From Inia geoffrensis (lineage: Eukaryota; Chordata; Mammalia; Artiodactyla; Iniidae), in contig CM070899.1 of the NCBI GenBank assembly GCA_036417435.1, forward strand, positions 152,038,237 through 152,102,236: DNA of 64,000 nucleotides. The letters run 5' to 3'. Below, piece by piece: positions 10,543 through 23,030 of this stretch. The position numbers were made by a program, and so were the translations under genes. The number at the start of each line of letters is the position of its first letter. Position 1 is the stretch's first letter. A model generated the notes under the pieces. The model ran no database searches, was not told the origin of the DNA, and saw only the letters and a program-made list of their open reading frames with translations.

Positions 10543-11195
10543 TATGGACTGAATGTTTGTGTCCTCCCCAGATTTACATGTTGAAGCCACAACCGTCAAT
10601 ATGACTGTACTTGGAGATAGGGCCTTTATGAAGGTAACTAAGGTTAAATGAGGGAGTAAGGGTGGGCCCCTAATCCAAAAGGCCTGGTGACTTTAGAAGA
10701 AAAGGAAGAGAGAAATACCTCTTCCTCTGTCTACCATGTGCAGCCATGGCAAGAAGGCTGCTATCTACAAGCCGGAAAGGGAGGCCTCACCAGAAATTGA
10801 ATCAGCCAGCACCTTAACGCTTGACTTCCCAGCCTCTATAATTTTTTTTTTGAATTTATTTATTTTTGGCTGGGTTGGGTCTTTGTTGCTGCGCGTGGGC
10901 TTTCTCTAGCTGCGGTAAGTGGGGGCTTCTTTTTCTTGTGGTACATGGGCTTCTCATTGCGGTAGCTTCTCTTGTTGCAGAGCACAGGCTCTAGTTGTGG
11001 CACATGGGCTCAGTAGTTGTGACTCACGGGCTTAGTTGCTCCATGGCATGTGGTATCTTCCTGGACCAGGGCTCAAACCCATGTCCCCTGCATTGGCACC
11101 AGCCTCTAGAATTTTGAGAAAATAATTTTCTGCTGTTTAAGTCACCCAGTCTGTGGTATTTTGTCTTAACAACCCAAGCTAACTAGTACAGCATC
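10543..11195 (+). mobile_element. MaLR (MLT1/MST-type) LTR inside the provirus
   Basis: It starts tgttatggactgaatgtttg and ends with the typical gtttaagtcacccagtctgtgg...taactagtaca. It lies between the RT relic and the 5' LTR, in opposite orientation to the provirus. A SINE (10839-11098) interrupts it. Confidence 0.8.
10839..11098 (-). mobile_element. CHR-type SINE inside the MaLR LTR
   Basis: A minus-strand SINE, truncated at its 5' end (it lacks the cttccctggtgg start), with the taaata tail on the left. The target-site duplication ccagcctcta is at 10829-10838 and 11099-11108. Confidence 0.88.
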
Positions 11196-11854
11196 CTTTA
11201 TTTTTTCCCAGCAGAAACAGGCAAAGTTGGGCTATCAAATGGAAAAGCAGTGGGAACAATCACATCTTTATTAATTAGATTTTATATAATAAGTTTTAAC
11301 CCTTGAAGGCCCTCTTTTAACTTACAATGGGCCATATTAACTATTTTAACTAAGGGGTCTGTGGAGTCCCATTGTATCAAGCCAATTTGTAATGGCCAAA
11401 GATTTAATTTTAATTCAGTATTCATTGTGTTAGTGTGTGTGCCCAATGTGAGATATTTTTAGAGCAATAGGTATTATGACTACGGGAAACTTGGGTGAGG
11501 CTGTAGTTAAAGGATATTTTTCTCTCTATTTTATGTTTAGTTCCTTTTCTAAGATTATAGGGGGTACAATGTTTAAATTTAGTGGGATCCCCAGGTATAA
11601 CTATAATTTGAGCCCCAGTATTAAGTCTATAAAGTTTCCTCAGTTGATACCTTTTAGCAAATGCTAAAGTTAATTTAGAACCAAGGCTGCAGATGCACAA
11701 AAGCCAATCAGCACCTTTTTAAAAATCTTTTTGTGATAAATTATTTTAATATATACATTTTCACATATAAATTTTGGAATTCCAATTGAGTCAAATTAAA
11801 GACCTGTTTTAATTTAGTTAGATATCATATATACATCTATTATGTGTTAGTTAA

Positions 11855-11859
<5 letters not shown>

Positions 11860-11898
<39 letters not shown>
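11860..11898. repeat. (AT)n simple repeat
   Basis: About 19 uninterrupted AT units inside the provirus. Confidence 0.95.
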
Positions 11899-11899
<1 letters not shown>

Positions 11900-12254
11900 A
11901 AAATTTTTTAGTAATCTTTAATTTTCTCCTCCTGTTGTCTAGGGTTTTGTTTTCTTTTCTCTATTCCTTGCTCACCCTTTTTTCTCCTGTTTTAGGCTTT
12001 TAGCTCCCTGAAGCCAGTGGGTTTTAGTTTCTGCTTTAAGGGGAAAGAGGGAGGGAAAGGGCCCAGTGCCTCTAGACAGCAGCCTCCTCTGTCCCCTTCT
12101 CAACATCCTCCACTTTTTTCCCCTCTTAAACAAAATCTTTTAGAACAGCTGAACAACTGTATCTTTAGGTGGATAAAGTCCTACTCGTCACGTTTTTCTT
12201 TGTCTCCTGTCTCTGACCATTTCCCCCACTTTTTTTGAGTGTTTACCTGATAAA

Positions 12255-12581
12255 CTCCTGGTTTGAATAATTCCAGCAGGATTTGGGGTGTAGGGGCTGT
12301 CCCTGGATGTCTGGTAACTGGCCCTGGGTTGACTCAAGGAAGGGGAAATATTGACATGGTATGTGGGATTACATAAAGGAGGGAGCTGTGGGAATGGATC
12401 CGGGATTGGTTGGAGGATTTGTTATACAACTTTACCTGCTCACGAAAGCAGGATCCCAGGGCAGATGTAATGAACTTTGGCTGTCAGTTTGGCCCTGTGG
12501 TTAATAGACATTAAATAGACAAATACAGAATCTAAGAAAACAGAGCAGCCCCTCTTCACCTTGCGGCATTTTTCAATTGGC
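12255..12581 (-). repeat. 5' LTR of the provirus
   Basis: This is the partner of the left LTR. It contains about 30 bp (gagcagcccc...cattttt) missing from the other copy just before a shared caattggcc. I could not find a clear primer-binding site on its inner side; the boundary near 12255 is where similarity fades. Confidence 0.75.
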
Positions 12582-14700
12582 CAGTGCTAGGAGCCGTGTG
12601 CGGCCTCAGCTATACACGTGTTAGGCATAAAATAGCAGTTTCCAGGCATGAAAGAGCCAAAAAACCAAAAAAAAAAAAAAAGAGCACCTTTTGCAGTAGA
12701 CATCTGCTGCTTTCAGCTGTGACGGACCTTCTATTCATAGCACCTTGATATCCCTTTGGAGAGCCACCCTGCTTCCCAACTCCCGGTCCAGGTGACTCAC
12801 GCCACTGTCAGACTGACTTCTCTCAGCCTAGGGCTCCAGAGGTGGTCATGTGACTTGGGCCTGGCCAATCAGCATCACCCTCCCAGCCTGGCCTCAGTGA
12901 TTGGTTCACAGATGGGTCTGTGATTCCAGCTAGTCCAATGGCAGCTCTCACTAAGACTTTTGCTAGGGTTCACTGGGAACACGGCCAGTGTGCCTTATTT
13001 GGTGGGGTTATCGACCGGTCAGGATGTCATGCTGAAGCTGGGACTGGGAGGGAAGCACTATGTGGAAGAGGGGTGGATGCTAGCCTGAGAGTGAAGCCAC
13101 CACAGAGGAGAGTGCAGGCAAGACTGGGAAAGAAGCTGGGTTATGATATGATTGTCTGAGGCCCTGGATACCGCCATGCTATCAGGCATGGACTTTTCAG
13201 TTACACGAGCTGACAAATTCCCTTTCATGTTTGAAAAAAAAAAATTACAAAGTGTAAAATAGTAGGCATAGTATACTACTGTTTATGTAGAAAAGGAGGG
13301 GGAAATTGTGTTTATATGTATCTGCTTGTGTATGCATTTGAACTTTTCTGATAAGTAAGAAACTAATAATCATGGATACCTGTTGGGGAATGGAAACTGG
13401 TGGATGGGGGAAGAAGTCATGAGAATGACTTCACTATATATCCTTTTATATCTTTTTACATTTGCACATTTGGGATTGTTACTATTCATAGTATTAATTA
13501 CATAATCCTTTAAAATTTACTTATTTATTTTTGGCTACATTGGGTCTTTGTTTCTGCATGCGGGCTTTCTCTAGTTGCAGTGAGCAGGGGCTACTCTTTG
13601 TTGCAGTACACGGACTGGACTTCTTATCACAGTGGCTTCTCTTTTTGCGGAGCATGGGCTCTAGGCACATGGGCTTCAGTAGTTATGGCACGTGGGCTCA
13701 GTAGCTGTAGCCCACAGGCTTAGTTGCTCCCCAGCATGTGGAATCCTCCTGGACCAGGACACGAACCCATGTCTCCTGCATTGGCAGGCAGATTCTTATC
13801 CACTGCGCCACCAGGGAAGTCCCACATAATTTTAAAAATACAAAAAGCTAGAGGTTGAAATGGTATTTTATAAGCCTTAGTAAGAAAAAATTCTATTATA
13901 CCAAATACATTAAATTTTCAAAGTATGTAAGATAAGTATATTTACACTCCTAACCACTCAGGAGCAAAGTAAACAGAACACAGTCAAGAGACCAGGTAGA
14001 TGGGAAAAGATCTTAATTAAATTTAAAGTTATGCATAGTCTGTCTTTTGTTATGTTTGCTAAGAAGATGCAAGAAGCTTTCTGAGATATCCAGTGTTAAC
14101 TACAAAGTTCTTTCTAGACTATTCAGTGTTATCCATAAAGAACTTCTGCTTCTGGGTAGGATGTAGTCAGTATCAGTAGGTCTTCATTTGTGCTGCAACA
14201 ATTGGGGGAAAAAAAGGATAAATTACAAAAACCATATTTTAAAGGACATCAGAGAGCAGTGGGAGCAGAGAAAGAAGAGCTCATTCAAGGTGAGCTGAGA
14301 CTGTTGGTCATTTTTTCCTTGGGTCATTTGTGAAGTCTGGGCATAGGCTGAAGATTGAGCTTAGTTTACAGAAACTATTGAGGCCACTCAAGCTGCCATT
14401 ATAGACTAGAATCTAGATGCGAGGCTCATTTTTCCTATGGGATACTTGCTAAGTGCTGGGGTAGACTGAGGGGTGGTGATGGAAGGGGGTTGGGCCTGTC
14501 TGGGGGCCTGGGCTGGAAAGGTAGCACAAGATCTACATCGTTTGGTGTTTGGAGGATGGAGTCTCACTGGGGAGAAGGGCCTGCAAAAACACAATATAGA
14601 TCTCACTAACTAGAAACAGAGGTGTACTGAGTCCAAATAAAGCTGCAACTCACCCCAACTCAGCTTAATTCCTGATTGGATTGAGGCATCATCCCTTTAA
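12582..14700. other. Intergenic sequence around a SINE
   Basis: 12700-13160 contains repeated-type text (ggcctcagtgattggttcac) of an old unnamed repeat. 13830-14700 shows nothing recognised. The SINE at 13517-13822 is listed separately. Confidence 0.4.
13517..13822 (-). mobile_element. Long CHR-type SINE
   Basis: The minus-strand copy runs from ttatttatttttggctacat to ccaccagggaagtccc. Flanks share an imperfect acataat...ttaaaa duplication. Confidence 0.9.
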
Positions 14701-14712
14701 GATATATGTCTA

Positions 14713-14917
14713 GGGCTTCCCTGGTGGCTCAGTGGTTGAGAGTCCGCCTGCCGATGCAGGGGATGCGGGTTCCTGCCCCGGTCTGGGAAGACCCCACATG
14801 CTGCGGAGCGGCTGGGCCCGTGAGCCATGGCCGCTGAGCCTGCGCGTCCGGAGCCTGTGCTCCACAACAGGAGAGGCCACAACAGTGAGAGGCCCGCATA
14901 CCGAAAAAAAAAAAAAA
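14713..14917 (+). mobile_element. CHR-type SINE
   Basis: Full-length element with poly(A); duplication ga(t/c)atatgtcta at 14701-14712 and 14918-14929. Confidence 0.93.
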
Positions 14918-15039
14918 GACATATGTCTAAGGATAAGTAAACCCTGTAGGGGAAAATATGATTAATCTCAACATCTGTGATTCTTTTATACACAATATTT
15001 GGCATATGATAAAAAATTACAAGTCATAGAAAAAGCAGG

Positions 15040-15487
15040 TATGGTAGCCTGAACAATGTCCTCCCAAAGATGTGTCTGTCAGAATTCCTGGAACCTGTGA
15101 ATATAGTGACTTTGCAGATGTGATGAAGGATTTGAGATGGAGAGAGTATCCTGGCTTATCCAGGTGGGCCCAATAAAACCACAAGGGTCCTTATGAGAGG
15201 GAGGCAGGAAGGTCAGAGTTAGTAGATGTAAGGATGGAAATGAGAGGTAGGAGTTATGTGAAGAAGGGGTCACAAGCTAAAGAATGCTGGTGGCCTTTAG
15301 AGCTGAAAAGGACAAGGAAAAGGATTCTTCCCTACAGCTTTCAGAAGAAACCCACCCTGCTTGACTTTAGCCCAGTGAGACTGATTTTGCACTTCTGGCC
15401 TCCAGAACTGTAAGATAATAAATCAGTGTTGTCTGAGACCCCTAAATTTGTGGTAATTTATTATAGCAGTAGTAGGAAACTAATACA
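15040..15487 (+). mobile_element. MaLR (MLT1-type) LTR
   Basis: The text ggtagcctgaacaatgtcct, tcctggcttatccaggtggg, cctccagaactgtaagataa and the gaaactaataca end match a MaLR LTR in plus orientation. Confidence 0.8.
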
Positions 15488-15584
15488 ACAGGACAATGTG
15501 ACTGATAATCAAGAGAAAAAAATGAGACAATAGAAGCAGCCCCATACCTGATCTGGATGTCAAGGACTTTAACCATTTAAGGGA

Positions 15585-16300
15585 ATGTAAACTGGTGCAG
15601 CCACTATTGAAAACAGTATGGAAGTTCCTCCAAAAACTAGAAATAGAGTTGCCATATGATTCTGCAATCACTCTCTTGGGCATATATCCAGAAAAAATAT
15701 ATAATTCAAAAATATATATGTACCCCAATGTTAATTGCAGCACAATTTACAATAGCCAAGACATGGAAGCAACCTAAATGCCCATCGACAGATGAATGGA
15801 TAAAGAAGATGTGGTATATATATATACAATGGAATATTACTCAGCCAGAAAAAAGAATGAAATGATGCAATTTGCAGAAACATGGATGGACCTGGAGATT
15901 ATCATACTAAGTGAAGTAAGTCAGAAAGAGAAAGACAAATACCATATGATATCACTTATATGTGGAACATCAAATATGACACAAATGAACTTTTATTAAA
16001 TAGAAACAGGCTCACAGACATAGAGGGCAAACATGTGGTTGTCATGAATGAGGGGAGGGTAGAAGAGGGATGGATTGGGAGTTTGGGGTGAGCAGATGCA
16101 AAGTATTATATAGAATGGATAAACATCAAGATCCTACTGTGTACCACAGGGAACTATATTCAATATCCTGTGATAAACCATGATGGAAGAGAATATGAAA
16201 AAGAATGTATATATATGTATAACAGAATCACTTTGCTGTACAGTAGGAATTAACACGCAAGTCAACTATACTTCAATAAAATAAAATTTTAAAATAAAAT
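15585..16300 (+). mobile_element. L1 ORF2 tail and 3' UTR
   Basis: It starts gtaaactggtgcagccac and runs through the ORF2 end and 3' UTR to tcaactatacttcaataaaat. It is followed by a SINE at 16321. Confidence 0.9.
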
Positions 16301-16320
16301 AACCATTTAAATATGTTAAA

Positions 16321-16552
16321 CAGGGCTTCCCTGGTGGCACAGTGGTTGAGGGTCCGCCTGCCGATGCAGGGGACATGTGTTCGTACCCTGGTCTGGGAAG
16401 ATCCCACATGCCACCGAGCGGCTGGGCCCGTGAGCCATGGCTGCTGAGTCTGCGCGTCCAGAGCCTGTGCTCTGCAACGGGAGAGGCCACAACAGTGAGA
16501 GGCCCGTATACCGCAAAAAAAAAAAAAGTAATAATAATAATAATTAATAAAT
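16321..16552 (+). mobile_element. CHR-type SINE at the 3' end of an L1
   Basis: Full-length element with an A-rich/taa tail; perfect 12-bp duplication aaatatgttaaa at 16309-16320 and 16553-16564. It inserted just past the L1 end at about 16300. Confidence 0.93.
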
Positions 16553-16564
16553 AAATATGTTAAA

Positions 16565-18100
16565 GACAGTACTAGGAACAATGAACAAATGGTGACAAAA
16601 TGTGGAATTTCAACAGAGAATTAGAATATATAAAAGCCAAATGAACATTCTAGGATGAACAGATAGAATATCTGAAAGGAAGCATTCAGATGGGCTGAGC
16701 AGCAGACTAGACACAGCAGAGGCAAGAGATTAGTAAACTTGAAGATGGGCCAATAGAAAATACCCAAACTAAAGTACAGAAGGATAAAGGAATAGAAAGA
16801 ACAATGTTAACTACAAAGTTTTTGTTTGATGTCTCCCCAGAATACAATATTTAGCCAAGAAGATTATTCATTTCATCTCAGAATGTTTGTTGTAGCAGAT
16901 ATAAGGAAATTTGTTTATTTAAATTGTAAGTAAGCTCACTTTGTAAATCATATTGCTGATGCTCCTATTAGACTCTTGGATCTAGTTTTCTCTCACGGAT
17001 TGCATGTAATACAAAGTAAAGCTTCTAGTGGGTTTGAATCTAAAAACCACAATCATTGTCTACCTCTGAAATTCAGCTTCCACATTTGTAAAATGGAGGT
17101 AATAATATATATCTCATAGCTCTAGCATGAGGATTAAGTGACATAAGGCCCTTCGCATAATAATCCCTGGCACAGAGTAAATGTACATTTTTATTATCAT
17201 TTTTTCCTCAGGCAGGTACGTCTGTATGTCAGAAGAATCATCAGAGGGAGTATGAGGTAATGGACTTTCACTCAATGAGATGAGCTTGAATGAGATAATG
17301 GATGTAAAGCTCTCCATAAAGAGATATAATGGTGCCCTTTACTATTATAGCAGGAATCTCAGTTTACTAACTCAGATGTACCATAAACAGTATTTTATTT
17401 TTATATAATAATTTATTTTTTGAGCTCCCAATCAGCTAGAGTGGCAGCAAGTTAATCTTGGTAATTTGAGGTTTCTTTCCTTTCTGCTAGATGGCGTCTA
17501 AGTTCTAGGGGCACACATTGTGCAAGGTATGGGTTGGATCTTCCCTCATCAGTCACAGAGGAGTACCTTGTTCCTGCATCTACTTCAGGTCAGTGGACTC
17601 TGTCCTCAACTTCCATTCCCAGTTTGGGGGCCATGGGAATCTTTCTGCTGCTTCATTGCCAAACAAGGGCATGGAAATATTGGAGAGGCTGGGACATGGC
17701 TTGCCTGGACACCCTAGACAGTAGTGCCATCTCTACGATCATGTTCCCAGGGATGCGGCCCAGGAAGCAGGGCCCCAGGCCTTTCTTTCTTGAACCCACT
17801 TCATCACTGCTATTAGAAATCAATTTTTCATTTCTCTTTCTCCCTGCTTAAGGGGCTTTTATCCAGTCTCCTTAGAGAATGCTACCTTCTTAATAGGCTT
17901 AGGTTTTTGGAATTGTTTTTTTGGAACTATTGTTTTTCTACTTTCATTACCACTTCATCTCTCCTCTGAACCAATAAATGCAGAACTGGCTTAAGTGGAT
18001 GAAGACAAGGGGAAAGGAGGATAACAGAAAGAAATAAAAGTATATCAGGTGAGGAAGGGGTCCAGCTATGATGTAATCCTTGGGACCAGATTAGCCTTCT
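16565..18100. other. Intergenic sequence
   Basis: Apart from the MIR at 17050-17205 nothing was recognised. Overlapping short frames at 17518-17851 have no family match. Confidence 0.4.
17050..17205 (+). repeat. MIR
   Basis: Core ttccacatttgtaaaatgg, taatatatatctcatagctc and ccctggcacagagtaaatg. Confidence 0.7.
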
Positions 18101-19070
18101 TGCCATAAACAACCATAAAACTGGACAAAAATATGTGAGCAACCATTCTCAGGTATTGGATAATAAGCAGTACATCACAGTGATCCTTGAGAGAAGGGGA
18201 ACTCATGAGATGTGCCCCAAATCATTTTGGCTTTCTGCTGGGGAACAGCTTTCCAACCACAGCACAACAAGCTGGAGTTCTAGCAGAGTAGGGCTGACTT
18301 GCTGTGTGGAAGAGGCAGAGATCAGAGCTCAGGGCTGCGGAAGCAGCTGCAATCTACAGGTCATGGCACTGGAGAGGGTGCAGCTGCATGTGTGGGAGGC
18401 AAAAATCTATGTGGGAAGTCCCCTGTGAATCTTTGGCTCAGGGCCGGGCAGCACATGTGTAGGGGAAGACCACCCAAGGCTTTCCACAGAGAGGCTGCTA
18501 CAGAGTTGAGGGTAAAATAGATACCAGAAGTAAGGCAGATAACAGAATCTAGAGCCTCTACAATGTATCATCCACAGTGTCCATTAAACAATCTAAAATT
18601 CCTACATATGTAAAAACAACAGCAAGGAAATGTGACCCATAGTAAAGACAACCACAACAAAGTGTCAAGAGTCAACAGAAGCTGACCTCAAGATGGTCCA
18701 GATGTTGGATTTAGCAAAGACTTTAAGGAAATTATTATTATTATTATTATTATTTTGCGGCACGCGGGCCTCTCACCTCTGTGGCCTCTCCCGTTGCGGA
18801 GCACAAGCTCCGGACGCGCAGGCCCAGTGGCCATGGCTCACGGGCCCAGCCGCTCGGCAGCATGTGGGATCCTCCCAGACCGGAGCACGAACCCGTGTCC
18901 CCTGCATCGGCAGGCGGACTCTCAACCACTGCGCCACCAGGGAAGCCCCGGAAATTATTATAAATATGTTCAAAAATCTAAAAGAATATGTGTTCAAAGA
19001 ATTAAAAGAAAATATGGTCATAATGAGTGAAGTAATGGGAAATGAAGCCCAAAAGTATGCAGCAGGTAAG
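18100..19070 (+). mobile_element. Old L1 5' or ORF1-proximal sequence interrupted by a SINE
   Basis: The text around actggacaaaaatatgtgag and ttagcaaagactttaaggaaatta resembles the 5' region of old L1M elements. It continues at 18960-19060 after the SINE with aatatgttcaaaaatctaaa. Sub-family not assigned. Confidence 0.5.
18738..18949 (-). mobile_element. CHR-type SINE inside an old L1
   Basis: Minus-strand copy with an (att)n tail on the left. The duplication ggaaattatta is at 18727-18737 and 18950-18960, inside L1 sequence that continues on both sides. Confidence 0.92.
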
Positions 19071-21140
19071 GGGGTCTAGGGATATTTCAAACTGCTTTTG
19101 CCCAATCCTCATTATTTTATGACATCACTCCTTTACTCCCAACTCTGGAGATACCTGGTTCTGTCAGTCGTTGTGCCTTTTAAAGATTCTGTGGTATAAA
19201 CTGGGATGGTTTTCACTTTTGCCCACTACTGGCTCAGGAAATGTCTCTTCTTGGATCTGCTAAAAGTCAACATTTCTCTTCTGCTGTCTGGCTTCCAAAA
19301 TTTTGTTAGTGCTGTCTCCTCTGTTCTCTCATTTTTGTAGATTTATTGTAGTTTTTAAAAAATCACTTTACTATGGTTTTAGTAGGAGTTTTAGAGGGAA
19401 TGAATCTAGATGTGCATGTTTAATCCATATTTTCAGCCCAGAGCTCCTGTACTAATTCTTAAAAGTGATTTAAATAACATAACATTTCCTGGAAACTGTT
19501 CTCATCCAATATATTAACAGACTTCTGTTGGCCTCCTCACTAAAAGGCCCAAATGAAATTTCTTAATCTCCCTTTCTTCGTGTGCCCTCAAGGGCCACAA
19601 AGCCTCTAAAATAAATTACAATTATGCCTGTCATAAGCCCATTAGTTGGACATGACAAATGAGTAAAAAAGAGATACTCATTTTCTTCTATGGAAGTAGC
19701 TTTCCTCAAGGGACCTGGGCTCACCACAATCTCACAAATGCATACCTTCTTGGACATGTCTGGCTTTTGCCGACAGTAAATATTAAATTATACCTCAAAT
19801 ATAAAACCTCTACTGCATCTAATTCAAGCTAACCCCATTAAATGATTACCTAGGTCTTAAAATTTAAAAGGCTTTTTCTTCCCTTAAACAAGTCCTGTCA
19901 GCCCCAACATTAGGTACCCTTGCTTCTAGTAAGCATGTCACTCTTTTTTGCCACTAAAAAGCAATATTTACCTTTGCTGTACAAAGACTGGTGGAGACAA
20001 CTTCCCGTTGCCTTTTATAATTCTCTTTGCAGTTGGTAGCACCAGATGTGCCTCCAGCCTGTGTTCCGTGGCTAGGACATCTATCTCATTAGCGCCTTCT
20101 TCTGTTTTTGTCTTGGCTGCCCTCTGAACGGGGAGGGGGCTGCGCCTCTTCAGGTATAGCACTCTTTCTAAAAGCCAAAATACAATTCCTATCTACAGTC
20201 CAAGTATATGAGTATTAAATTTTACTCATCTTGGATGGTCATATTACCCTTACACATTGTCCCCAGGTAAACCCAGCATCTTCACTTTCAACTCCAACAT
20301 ACTAAAAACCTCTTATCTGTCTTCCCATTTTTGCACACACCCTTGTTTGCCTTCATGCAACCTTTCTCCAACTCCTTTTGTTAACAGAATCTTGATTTCT
20401 TGCGGATGTCTATACACATCTCTCCTCCCCTAGAAACTGACACTGTCCCTGGTTCAGGGGCAAATCTTGATTAACTGTGTACCATTCCCCTGAGCAGAGA
20501 TTGGTCCAGTATGGATACAGTTCCGCCAGTGAGTCATGGGGAAAAATCTCCTGGGGAAGCTTCTGAGAAAAGTTTCCTCATTCCCCAAAATAGACCCCCC
20601 ACAGAGTCTTTCTCTTTTGCTGATCACGTTGGGCCTGAGTGTGGCACCTGGAGCTGCAGCCAACTTCTTGTGACTGTGACAGAATCTAGCCTAAGGAGGG
20701 CAGAGGAGAGAGATGGAGGGCCTTTGGGTCCTCCATGACATCTCTGAATACACCAACCATGGAGCTGCCCCACCTCAGGAAATCTTGTTAAATAAAATAC
20801 TCTCAATTTTTTTAAGACAAATTGAAGTTGTGTACTAGATTCTTTTTCATTTCGCCCTCCAGATTCATTTTCCACAGCTCTCTGTGAACCAGGAGGCTGG
20901 ATTTGGTCAATGACATGCATCAGCAGTAGATCAAAGGGTGGGAGTAGAGAGCCAGGCCATGGTTCAATAGTGGCTGCATCCTTATACCAAGGCCATATTT
21001 CTGAGGTTCTAATAGCCACTCCTTCCCTTTGCCCTCTCAAGCATGGGGGTAGCTTTACTCTGTTGCCAGTTAGTTCCATGAACCCTGCCCATACTTTTGT
21101 AAATAATCCCTCCATTAACCTCTGTGAAATGTCCCCCTTT
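19070..21140. other. Intergenic sequence, probably old L1 and other relics
   Basis: L1-like text occurs near 19330-19420. The 202-codon minus frame at 20624-21232 has no recognisable domain and partly overlaps an L1 relic, so it is not called. Confidence 0.4.
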
Positions 21141-21144
21141 TTCT

Positions 21145-21610
21145 CCGTTCCAGTTTCATTGACATATAATTGACATATGGCACTGTATAAGTTTAAAGTG
21201 TACAGCATAGTGATTTGATTTACATACATCATGAAGTGATTATTACAATAAGTTTAGGGAACATCCATCCTCTCATATAGGTACAAAATTAAAGAAATTA
21301 AAAAAAATTTTTTTCCCTGTGATGAGAACACATAGAATTTACTCCATTAACAACTTTCATAGATAACATACAGCAGTGTTCATTCTATTTCTTGTGTTGT
21401 ACTTTACATCCCTAGTACTTATTTATCTTTTAACTGAAAGTTTGGACCTTTTGACTGCCTTCATTTTCCCCTCCCCCCACACCTTGCCTCTGGTAACCAC
21501 AAATCTGATCCCTTTCTATGAGTTTGTTTGTTTTTGAAATATAATTGATCTACAACACTGTGTTAGCTCCTGGTACACAACATAGTGATTCAGTATGAAA
21601 TGTCCCCTTT
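21145..21610 (-). mobile_element. Old L1 fragment, minus strand
   Basis: It contains the characteristic old-L1 text ttgacatataattgacat, gtttaaagtgtacagcatag and ctctggtaaccacaaatctg, as seen when an L1M 3' region is read in reverse. Confidence 0.7.
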
Positions 21611-23030
21611 TGAGTGTGCCATCTCTTTTCTGCCAAAACCCTGACTGATACATTGGGTTTTCAACTGATGTGGTTACTGCCCACTTGACTGAACCTGTTC
21701 TGGTCTCAGACATCTTATTGTCATCTTTTACACAGACGGATCTGTTCATTGGTTTCAGTGTTTGTAAGGTAAAGTAATGTTCCTCTTTGGTGTCTGACAT
21801 CTGCATAGGTGATGAATTGATTGCTTTCTTCAAAACACATATGCTTCAAACAGATCTGCCAACATTTTTACTGGTTCCAGATGACTTTTGGGTTGTTCAT
21901 ATTTATGGCCAACTGGAAAACAGTGAAGTGAAATAAGTCTTCAGATGTCTTTATATTAATGACTTTTCATGTCTTATAGCTATCTTCTAAAGAAGCCTTA
22001 TGAGATACTCCAGCTAAAAATGCTTTGGCTACTGCAATCATTTTCTCTCTTCTCAGGCCATGGCTTTACCTTCCTCACCCATCAACTAGGCTCCTCTGAC
22101 AACTTTACCTTTCTTGAATGTTGCTCTGCTCCAAAACCAGGCCCCAAATTTAGGGGGAAATCTGTAGTGGCCAAATGGTCTTCAGCCAGATCACCTTAGG
22201 TATTCCCCAGATGGCCACTTGAGGGCGCCGAAGGATCTTCTTCACTTTACTCACATGCTGGGTGGGATGGCTCATGTGAAATAAGCTAGGTATGATAAAG
22301 AAAGTCTGATCAAAGTTATCTGTGCGTTCCAACATGTTCCACTGTGAGTCATAGTACTGTCATGCCGGCCACTTTTTGAGCATATAATGGGAGGGCACAA
22401 TCCACAACAGGATTATTTTGTTTAATTTCATCCAGATGAAGAAATAGTGATCACATAAATAGAAATGTATGTTCACAAGATATATAGAAATATCACCAAA
22501 TGCAAAATATAATATACTACCATAATCAAAGAGCTGTGAAAAGTTTTCACACTCAGATTTGAAATACTGCTACCCTTTAATATAATGCGACACACACTTT
22601 ATAGGTCAAACTGGAAGTCTCTCAGAAACAGCAAGAATTTCACTGTTGACTTTCACTGTAGATTCATCAAGCGGGTAAAATGACAAAACAGAATTTTGAA
22701 AACTAAGTTGGCCAAGATATATGCAGAGACCTGAATCAAATGGCCTAGATCTTGCCCTTGGTTCTTGCAAGTATAAGTTATCAAAGAGACAAGACGTTCT
22801 CATCTTGAAATATTAATGGGTTGGCCCATGAAATTTCCCACTATGCTCCCAGAGGCACTGACTTAAAAGAAATCGTGTATTAACTGACATTCTACTAAAG
22901 GATTACAAACCACTTTTTAAAAAGTATGTCAAGGCTTTCCATTCATAACTGTCCTACCATAGCAAATGCTGTTGATGCTTCACCTATATCCCCTTTGATC
23001 CCTCTGATTCGGATTCAAATTCTGCTGTGC
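21610..23030. other. Intergenic sequence, nothing recognised
   Basis: No conserved frame, CpG island or familiar repeat was identified by eye. Confidence 0.4.

Larger units (their letters stand above)
7145..12581 (-). mobile_element. Decayed endogenous retrovirus with two LTRs
   Basis: Two direct repeats of about 290-330 bp (7145-7441 and 12255-12581) flank about 4.8 kb holding a reverse transcriptase motif on the minus strand near 10.2 kb, a possible RNase H region near 9.1 kb and an env-like membrane anchor near 7.6 kb, in the 5'-3' order expected for a minus-strand provirus. All frames are broken by stops and frameshifts. LTR identity is about 80-85% over a hand-aligned stretch, implying an old insertion. 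An L1 end and a MaLR LTR have inserted into it. Class is uncertain: the RT motif YIDD suggests ERV-L-like or class I. It is not competent. Confidence 0.75.

Noticed and set aside
18693..19079. Recurrent frames with strings like GLSLLWPLPLRSTGSG and AMAHGPSRSAACGI at many places
   Set aside because: They are translations of CHR-type SINEs, the same peptide at every copy; not genes.
20624..21232. 202-codon minus-strand frame
   Set aside because: No recognisable domain; its 5' part lies in an old L1 fragment, and flanks show no splice or promoter signals.
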